Shown in pieces: positions 58,514-64,000 of a stretch of DNA of 64,000 bases (its first letter is position 1; each line of letters opens with the position of its first letter). The notes below the pieces were generated by a model. The model was not told the DNA's origin. It was given only the letters and a program-made list of their open reading frames with translations, and searched no databases. The stretch comes from Xaviernesmea oryzae. GTDB lineage: Bacteria; Pseudomonadota; Alphaproteobacteria; Rhizobiales; Rhizobiaceae. The stretch spans positions 1 through 64,000 of the forward strand of contig NZ_FOAM01000023.1 in the NCBI RefSeq assembly GCF_900109605.1, read 5' to 3'. A program made the position numbers and the translations under genes.

Positions 58514-61500
58514 CTACACCAGCTCCACATCCACCACACCCGGCGCTGAGCGAAGGGCAGCGGCGATCTCCGGCGAGATCCGGTATTTGTCGTTGAGTTC
58601 CACCTCGATCTCGCGCTGGCCATTGTCCTTGATGATGATGAACGAGACCAGACCCTCGCCCTTGGCATTGAGATGGGTGGCGATAGAGCGAAGCGGGCCG
58701 CTGTCGCGGACATAGACGCGCAACGCCTTCTGCATCTGCAGCGAGCGCTCTTCCAGCGATTGCAGCGTCTGGAGCCTGAGCCCGATGCCTTCGGGCCGCT
58801 GCTCGGCCTGCACCGTCATGACGAGCGATTTGCCGGGCTCGAGCAGGTCGCGATATTGCGCCAGCATTTCGGAAAACAGCACGGCCTCGAACTGTCCCGA
58901 GGCGTCCGAGAAGGATATGATGCCCATCTTGTTGCCGGTGCGGGTCTTGCGCTCCTGCTTGGAGGTGACTGTGCCAGCCAGCCGGCCCGCCGTTGCCCCC
59001 TTCTTCACCGAGACGGAGAAGTCCGCAAAGCTTTGAACCCGCATCTTCGCCAGCAGATCGCGATAGGTGTCGAGCGGGTGCGCGGAGAGATAGAAGCCCA
59101 GCACCTGGAACTCGCGGTGCAGCTTTTCCGAAGCGAGCCAGGGCGTGAAATGCGGCAGCACGATCTTTTCCGGCCCGGTGGCACCGCCCGCGCCGAACAT
59201 ATTGCCCTGGCCGCTGACCTTGTCGCTATGCGCCTTCTGGGCAAAGCCGAGGATGCGGTCGAGACCGGCGATCAGATGCGCCCGGTCATGGCCGAAGCAA
59301 TCGAACGCGCCGGCGCAGACGAGGCTTTCGAAGACGCGGCGGTTCAAAAGCTTGGGGTCGATGCGCAGGCAGAAATCCTCGATGCTCTCGAACGGCTTGT
59401 CGCCGCGCACGGCGACGATGTGGTCCACCGCCGCCTCGCCCACACCCTTGATGGCGGCGAGCGCGTAGAAAATGCAGTTCTCGCCCGTCTCGAAGCGGCG
59501 GAAGGAGGTCTGCACCGAAGGCGGCACCACCTTGATGCCAAGCCGGCCGGCATCCTGGCGGAAGTCGTTCAGCTTCTCGGTATTGGCCATGTCGTAGGTC
59601 ATCGACGCGGCGAGGAACTCGACCGGATAATGCGCCTTCAGATAGGCCGTCTGATAGGAAACGATGGCATAAGCGGCGGCATGGCTCTTGTTGAAGCCGT
59701 AATTGGCGAATTTGGCGAGCAGATCGAAGATCATGTCCGCCTGCGGCTTGGCGACGCCATTCTTGACCGCGCCATCGACGAAGCGGGCGCGCTGCTGGTC
59801 CATCTCCGCCTTGATCTTCTTGCCCATGGCGCGGCGCAGAAGGTCGGCTTCCCCAAGCGAGTAGCCCGACAGGACCTGGGCGATCTGCATCACCTGTTCC
59901 TGATAGACGATGACGCCCTGGGTTTCCTTCAGCAAAGCGTCGATGGTCGGATGGATCGACTCGATCTCCTCCTCGCCATGCTTGCGAGCGTTATAAAGAG
60001 GGATGTTCTCCATCGGGCCCGGGCGATAGAGCGCGACCAGCGCGATGATGTCCTCGATGCAGTCGGGGCGCATGCCGATCAGCGCCTTGCGCATGCCCAC
60101 GCTTTCCACCTGGAACACGCCGACCGTGTCGCCCTTGGACAGCATCTCATAGGTCTTCTGGTCGTCGAGCGGCAGCGCTTCGAGCTTTACCTCGATGTCG
60201 CGCCGCTTGAGGAAATCGACCGCCGTCTTCAGCACCGTCAGCGTCTTCAGGCCGAGGAAGTCGAATTTCACCAGACCCGCCTGCTCCACCCATTTCATGT
60301 TGAACTGGGTGACGGGCATGTCCGAGCGCGGATCGCGATACATCGGCACCAGCTTGGACAGCGGCCGATCGCCGATGACGATGCCGGCGGCATGCGTCGA
60401 GGCGTGGCGGTAGAGACCCTCGATCTTCTGGGCAATGTCGAGCAGGCGCGCGACGACCGGCTCCTTTTCTGCCTCCTCCTTCAGCCGGGGCTCCTCCTCG
60501 ATCGCCTTGTAGAGCGGCGTCGGGTTGGCCGGATTATTGGGCACCAGCTTGCAGATCTTGTCGACCTGGCCATAGGACATTTCCAGCACGCGGCCGACGT
60601 CGCGCAAGGCGGCGCGTGCCTGCAGAGACCCGAAGGTGATGATCTGTGCGACCTGCTCGCGCCCATATTTGCGCTGGACATAGCGGATCACCTCTTCACG
60701 CCGGTCCTGGCAGAAGTCGATGTCGAAGTCCGGCATCGACACACGGTCGGGATTGAGGAAGCGCTCGAACAGCAGCGAGAATCGCAAGGGGTCGACGTCG
60801 GTGATCGTCAGGGCATAGGCCACCAGCGAACCCGCGCCCGAACCGCGTCCCGGACCGACGGGGATATCCTGGTTCTTCGCCCATTTGATGAAGTCGGAAA
60901 CGATCAGGAAGTAGCCGGGGAAGCCCATGCGCTCGATGACGCCAAGCTCGAAATCCAACCGCTCGCGATAGTCCTGCTGGCTATAGCCGGGCGCGAGCCC
61001 GAGCGCGGTCATGCGGCTTTCCAGACCTTCGACCGACTGTCGGCGCAATTCGGCCGCTTCTTCGCGCTCGGCCTCCTCGGCATTGGCGCCGGCGCCGGTA
61101 AAGCGCGGCAGGATCGGCTTGCGCGTCTTCAGCGTGAAGGAGCAGCGCCTCGCGATTTCCACCGTATTGTCGACCGCCTCCGGCAGATCGGCAAACAGCG
61201 CCGCCATGTCCTTGCGGCTCTTCAGATAATGATCCGGCGTCAGGCGGAAGCGGTTGTCGTCCGAAACCATGGCATTGTGCGCCACCGCCATCAGCGCGTC
61301 GTGCGCGTCATAGTCGTCGGGTGTCGGGAAAAACGGCTCGTTGGTGGCGACCAGCGGCAGGTCGAGCTTATAGGCGAGATCCACCATACGCGCCTCGTGG
61401 CGCTTGTCGTAGCCGGCATGGCGCTGCAGCTCGACATAGAGCCTGTCACCGAACAGCTTGGCCAGTCTGTCCAGGCGGCTCTCGGCAAGCTGCGCCGCAC

Positions 61501-62017
61501 CGGCACGCAGCGCCATGTCGATGGGCCCGGAACCCGCGCCCGTCAGCGCGATCAACCCCTCCGTGCCTTCTTCCTCCAGCCAGGAGGCGCAGATGCGAAT
61601 GGCGGCGGAGCCCTCGCTGCCGAGATAGGCGCGGCTGATCAGATCGACCATGCGGACATAGCCGGCATCGGTCGCCGCCAGAAGCACAAGCACCGGCGGC
61701 TTGGCGAGATGCGCCGCATGGCCGCGCTTTTCGCCCTCGCCCTCGTCTTCCATGTCGATGGCGATCTGGCAGCCGATCAGCGGCTGAATGCCGTCATCCA
61801 GGCATTTCAGCGAGAATTCCAACGCAGCGAACAGATTGTTGGTGTCGGTGATGGCAATGGCCGGCTGGCTGTCGGCCACGGCCTTGCCGATGATCTTCTT
61901 GATCGGCAGAGCGCCTTCCAGCAGCGAATAGGCCGAATGCACCCGCAAATGCACGAATTGCGGCCCTGCCTCGACCGCCGCACCCTGCGCGCCCGCCACC
62001 AATCCCGCATCCGCCAT
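58514..62017 (-). CDS. dnaE: DNA polymerase III subunit alpha
   Basis: Replicative polymerase catalytic subunit, 1167 residues, full length. The N-terminal PHP domain starts FVHLRVHSAYSLLEGALP; the Pol III palm has catalytic residues in MPDFDIDFCQDRREEVI near residue 425 and GPGRGSGAGSLVAYAL; fingers and helix-hairpin-helix regions follow, then the OB domain near residue 1000 (AGRLAGTVTSKQERKTRTG), with a further C-terminal domain. ATG 62017 (MADAGLVAG) is chosen; the frame extends upstream without conserved residues. It faces the UDG-like gene, 25 bases apart. Confidence 0.96.
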   Translation of the reverse strand: MADAGLVAGAQGAAVEAGPQFVHLRVHSAYSLLEGALPIKKIIGKAVADSQPAIAITDTNNLFAALEFSLKCLDDGIQPLIGCQIAIDMEDEGEGEKRGHAAHLAKPPVLVLLAATDAGYVRMVDLISRAYLGSEGSAAIRICASWLEEEGTEGLIALTGAGSGPIDMALRAGAAQLAESRLDRLAKLFGDRLYVELQRHAGYDKRHEARMVDLAYKLDLPLVATNEPFFPTPDDYDAHDALMAVAHNAMVSDDNRFRLTPDHYLKSRKDMAALFADLPEAVDNTVEIARRCSFTLKTRKPILPRFTGAGANAEEAEREEAAELRRQSVEGLESRMTALGLAPGYSQQDYRERLDFELGVIERMGFPGYFLIVSDFIKWAKNQDIPVGPGRGSGAGSLVAYALTITDVDPLRFSLLFERFLNPDRVSMPDFDIDFCQDRREEVIRYVQRKYGREQVAQIITFGSLQARAALRDVGRVLEMSYGQVDKICKLVPNNPANPTPLYKAIEEEPRLKEEAEKEPVVARLLDIAQKIEGLYRHASTHAAGIVIGDRPLSKLVPMYRDPRSDMPVTQFNMKWVEQAGLVKFDFLGLKTLTVLKTAVDFLKRRDIEVKLEALPLDDQKTYEMLSKGDTVGVFQVESVGMRKALIGMRPDCIEDIIALVALYRPGPMENIPLYNARKHGEEEIESIHPTIDALLKETQGVIVYQEQVMQIAQVLSGYSLGEADLLRRAMGKKIKAEMDQQRARFVDGAVKNGVAKPQADMIFDLLAKFANYGFNKSHAAAYAIVSYQTAYLKAHYPVEFLAASMTYDMANTEKLNDFRQDAGRLGIKVVPPSVQTSFRRFETGENCIFYALAAIKGVGEAAVDHIVAVRGDKPFESIEDFCLRIDPKLLNRRVFESLVCAGAFDCFGHDRAHLIAGLDRILGFAQKAHSDKVSGQGNMFGAGGATGPEKIVLPHFTPWLASEKLHREFQVLGFYLSAHPLDTYRDLLAKMRVQSFADFSVSVKKGATAGRLAGTVTSKQERKTRTGNKMGIISFSDASGQFEAVLFSEMLAQYRDLLEPGKSLVMTVQAEQRPEGIGLRLQTLQSLEERSLQMQKALRVYVRDSGPLRSIATHLNAKGEGLVSFIIIKDNGQREIEVELNDKYRISPEIAAALRSAPGVVDVELV

Positions 62018-62543
62018 GATCGCCCTCGTCCCTCGGCGGCGTCCCCCCTTATCAGGGACAGCAACGGCGCCGGTATCTGACTGAATCGCCTGCTGCATCC
62101 GGCCGGCAAAGGCTACAGGATGGGCTGGAACGCCACGATCCGGATCGCAGCGCGCGGGAACAAAGGGGTTCGGCACGCTCCGGCGGGAAACCGCAGGCTA
62201 AAACGGGAGCATAGGGGATTCGGTGGCTCCCGTATCGCGGCATGCCCACATCTTCCGGCTTATCCCCAGTTCCGGCTCAGCCCTTGCCAAGTGGCTCCTC
62301 CCGCCGGCCGTGGCAACGCCAGATCGGCGGAGGCATGTCTGCCGACCCCTCCCCGGACGCGACCGGATCGGGTTCAGCGGGATGACGCCGGCATGTCCCT
62401 CTCGCATCGAGGGTGCGAGACGAGGAGTAAACTTGCTGGCGCGGCATGCTGAGAAACAGCGCCTTTGCCGCAGGCTTGACGATATGCGTGATGGGTTACA
62501 CATCCCCTCATCGCATCGCAACAGGAGCCTCGGATTTGGCCGT
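62018..62543. other. Region upstream of dnaE
   Basis: About 525 bases between dnaE and a tiny ORF on the same strand. It contains competing hairpins near 62397-62425 (CTCGCA-TGCGAG overlapping CCCTC-GAGGG) and a GATG-rich stem near 62484-62512. No protein-coding frame is credible. It may be the dnaE leader or hold an unrecognised RNA. Confidence 0.4.
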
Positions 62544-62630
62544 TTAAAGACCCATGACGATGATGGAGAAGGAGGTGATGAACAATGCGACAGAGGTCAG
62601 CGCGGCAAGATCGCGAAGAAGGTCGGACAT
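62544..62630 (-). CDS. Putative 28-residue membrane microprotein
   Basis: A short minus-strand frame: MSDLLRDLAALTSVALFITS continuing FSIIVMGL. The C-terminal 18 residues are hydrophobic enough for one membrane helix preceded by a charged turn. GGGAG lies 7 bases before the ATG, giving good initiation. It is too short for codon statistics but has the composition of a genuine small membrane protein. Function unknown. Confidence 0.55.
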   Translation of the reverse strand: MSDLLRDLAALTSVALFITSFSIIVMGL

Positions 62631-63323
62631 GCGGTAACTCCCAGGGTTCGGTTATGTTCCGACCATGTTCTTCTTCTGTTCTTTTGTCAATGCGGGTTCG
62701 TAAGTCATTTCCATCGGGCTGGAGAGGTGCTGGGTTGTGATTTTCGCCCCTTTGAGCGCAACCGTCCACAGCAACGAACACAAACCCTTCAAGCGGGTAT
62801 GAACAGGCCTTAATGCAAGCGCTCCCTAACGGGATGCTAAGAAAATTCACCGATCTTTCACAGTGCAACCGGTTAATATTAACGGTTAAAGGAACCTGCT
62901 CTTCCGTCCGCGCCCATTTTGTCTTGCCAATCTGCAGGTGTTAGCCTGACGTTAAGCTATCGACCCCAAACTTAAACGCGAAGAACTGGAGAGAGGTGCC
63001 GCAGCTACGGCTGTCGGATCGCCCGATTTCCCACATGATAGGGGAGATCCATATAATCCAGCCTTCCTCCGTATGGAGATGCGGCCGTCGCGTGCCGATA
63101 AACTGCCCACGCGCTCCACCGCGTCCCCTGCGTTGCTGCCGGACCCACACCCATCGCGTGCACCAACACTTGTCGCTCATGGCCGCGCCACGGCCGAGCG
63201 CACGGACCTGTCTTTCTGTGCCTTCCCCGCGGCCGCCAAGGTCTTAGGGCTGATGCGCAGCAAGGCGAGTAGACCATGCCGCCCGTCGACGGATGACACG
63301 GGGTGCATGCGAAGAAAAGGAAC
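62631..63323. other. Intergenic region upstream of the chemotaxis genes
   Basis: About 690 bases with no credible gene. The AT-rich part near 62800-62970 includes a perfect 12-bp palindrome GTTAATATTAAC (62872-62883) flanked by further TTAA groups, a plausible regulator or promoter region. The rest, nearer the STAS gene, shows nothing I recognise. Confidence 0.45.
62872..62883. promoter_or_regulatory. Perfect palindrome GTTAATATTAAC
   Basis: A 12-bp self-complementary AT-rich site within a TTAA-rich cluster (TTAA at 62873, 62879 and 62886). TTAA spacing does not match the CtrA box (7 bases), so it is more likely another regulator site. Confidence 0.3.
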
Positions 63324-63683
63324 ATGTCGTCGATGACCGCAGATGCCGACCACACCGCATCAGATGGCGCCGAAGCCCACAGGCTGGTGCTGCCGTCGAG
63401 CCTGTCGATCCGCCAGGCGGGCGCTACCCGCGAGCTGATCCTTGCTGCGCTTCAGGAGTCTGGCGTCGTTCTTCTCGACGTACCCGACGATGCCGAGGCC
63501 GATCTGAGCTTTATCCAGATCGTCGAGGCCGCGCGGCGTCAGGTCGTTTCCCACGGAGGTTCGGTCGCTCTCGCCCATCCGGCGAGCGGTTCCGTTCTTA
63601 CCACCCTCGAACGCGGCGGCTTCCTGCATGAGATGACCGCCGAAGACCAGCTTTTCTGGTTTCACAGAAAGGAAGCAGCATGA
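63324..63683 (+). CDS. STAS-domain protein of the chemotaxis operon
   Basis: A 119-residue single-domain protein with a STAS (sulfate transporter/anti-sigma antagonist) fold: LVLPSSLSIRQAGATREL, then VVLLDVPDDAEADLSFIQIV and the VSHGGSVALAH helix. It is the usual small ORF at the head of rhizobial che operons, just before cheY. The phosphorylatable Ser of true antagonists is replaced in the DLSFIQIV region by a nearby Ser. ATG 63324 or 63333 may be used. It overlaps the cheY start by 4 bases (ATGA). Confidence 0.8.
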   Translation: MSSMTADADHTASDGAEAHRLVLPSSLSIRQAGATRELILAALQESGVVLLDVPDDAEADLSFIQIVEAARRQVVSHGGSVALAHPASGSVLTTLERGGFLHEMTAEDQLFWFHRKEAA

Positions 63684-64000
63684 GCGCTCACATTCTCACG
63701 GTGGATGATTCCGCCAGTATCCGCATGACCACCAAGATCGCGCTCACCGGCGCCGGCTATCAGGTGACGGAAGCCGTCGATGGCCTGGATGGCCTGAACA
63801 AGGCAAAGGCCGGCCAATTCGACCTGATCGTCACCGATCTGAACATGCCCAACATGAACGGCCTGTCGATGATCGAGGCGTTGCGCAAGTCCGCCGCGCA
63901 TATGGGCGTGCCGATCATCTTCCTGACCACCGAGTCGGATGCCGACATGAAATCCCGCGCCAAGGCCGCCGGCGCCACCGGCTGGATCACCAAGCCCTTC
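63680..64000 (+). CDS. cheY: Chemotaxis response regulator CheY (C-terminus beyond window)
   Basis: Single receiver domain that carries the signal from CheA to the flagellar motor. The visible 107 residues contain the acidic pocket (TVDDSASIR), the acceptor Asp53 in LIVTDLNMPNMNG, the Thr of FLTTES and the Lys of WITKPF; about 15 residues are missing. GGAAG just before the ATG supports the start. It is the second gene of a chemotaxis cluster that continues past the window. Confidence 0.95.
   Translation, partial: MSAHILTVDDSASIRMTTKIALTGAGYQVTEAVDGLDGLNKAKAGQFDLIVTDLNMPNMNGLSMIEALRKSAAHMGVPIIFLTTESDADMKSRAKAAGATGWITKPF

Noticed and set aside
58673-62080. A 1135-codon open frame on the plus strand opposite dnaE
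   Set aside because: It is the mirror of a real, fully conserved polymerase gene in GC-rich DNA; the translated product has no family features.
62198-62868. Possible riboswitch or stable RNA upstream of dnaE
   Set aside because: I compared it by eye with cobalamin, SAM, TPP and SRP/tmRNA cores; none matches. Only competing hairpins remain.
62872-62890. CtrA binding site
   Set aside because: TTAA groups are spaced 2 and 3 bases apart, not 7.

Overview
The window looks like a chromosomal segment of an alphaproteobacterium of the family Rhizobiaceae (Rhizobium/Agrobacterium-like). The evidence is the high GC content, the gene order (rne/amiC/mrcA/prfB; dsbA-aroQ-accB-accC-aat; divK-pleD near rpmG; an STAS-cheY chemotaxis start), the NDUFA12-type complex I protein, the DUF2155, DUF3572 and DUF6105 families, and a split-S1 RNase E. 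The species cannot be fixed from the sequence alone. Most of the window is ordinary core genome. I found no CRISPR array, prophage, insertion sequence or clear defence island.

Layout. 1-5.1 kb: truncated tuf (EF-Tu), a KTSC protein, tRNA-Gly and tRNA-Tyr, rlmB, a long inverted repeat, a divergent azoreductase/LysR pair and tRNA-Thr. 5.1-10 kb: a small cytochrome c, an HWE-family sensor kinase, a second KTSC protein with a membrane segment, NAD kinase and a secreted protein. 10-19 kb: prfB with an intact programmed +1 frameshift, PBP1A and AmiC amidase on the minus strand, divergent from rne, which has a hairpin-rich upstream region. 20-25 kb: dsbA-like, aroQ, accB, accC and aat, facing DUF2155 and NDUFA12 genes. 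25-33 kb: gatB and gatCA, separated by an accessory segment holding a GT39 membrane glycosyltransferase, a YjhX-type protein, a small hypothetical and a RelE/ParE toxin-antitoxin pair. 32-42 kb: UPF0173 hydrolase, ruvX, small membrane proteins, AEC transporter, AidB-like dehydrogenase, pyrB with a pseudo-dihydroorotase, plsY and dprA. 42-50 kb: topA, rnr, DUF983, Nudix, MFS and rpmG. 51-56 kb: pleD and divK (cell-cycle and c-di-GMP signalling), DUF3572, a HAD-like protein, and dinB with a zinc-ribbon-like N-terminus. 56-64 kb: L,D-transpeptidase, an orphan UDG-fold protein, dnaE, a 28-residue membrane microprotein, and the start of a chemotaxis operon (STAS protein, cheY cut by the window edge).

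How the genes work together. Several clusters are functional units. AmiC and PBP1A both act on peptidoglycan. AccB and AccC are two subunits of acetyl-CoA carboxylase. GatA, GatB and GatC form the Asp/Glu-tRNA amidotransferase. PyrB and its inactive dihydroorotase partner are probably one holoenzyme. DivK and PleD are the polar-development signalling pair. The most interesting non-textbook signals are the ~103-nt nearly perfect hairpin after rlmB, the hairpin cluster upstream of rne, the dispersed ~47-bp palindromic repeat (two copies), the toxin genes inside the gat region, the orphan UDG-like gene, the 28- and 59-residue putative membrane proteins, and two unexplained gene-free stretches near 19.2-20.0 kb and 50.3-51.5 kb. 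None is strong enough to claim a new system.
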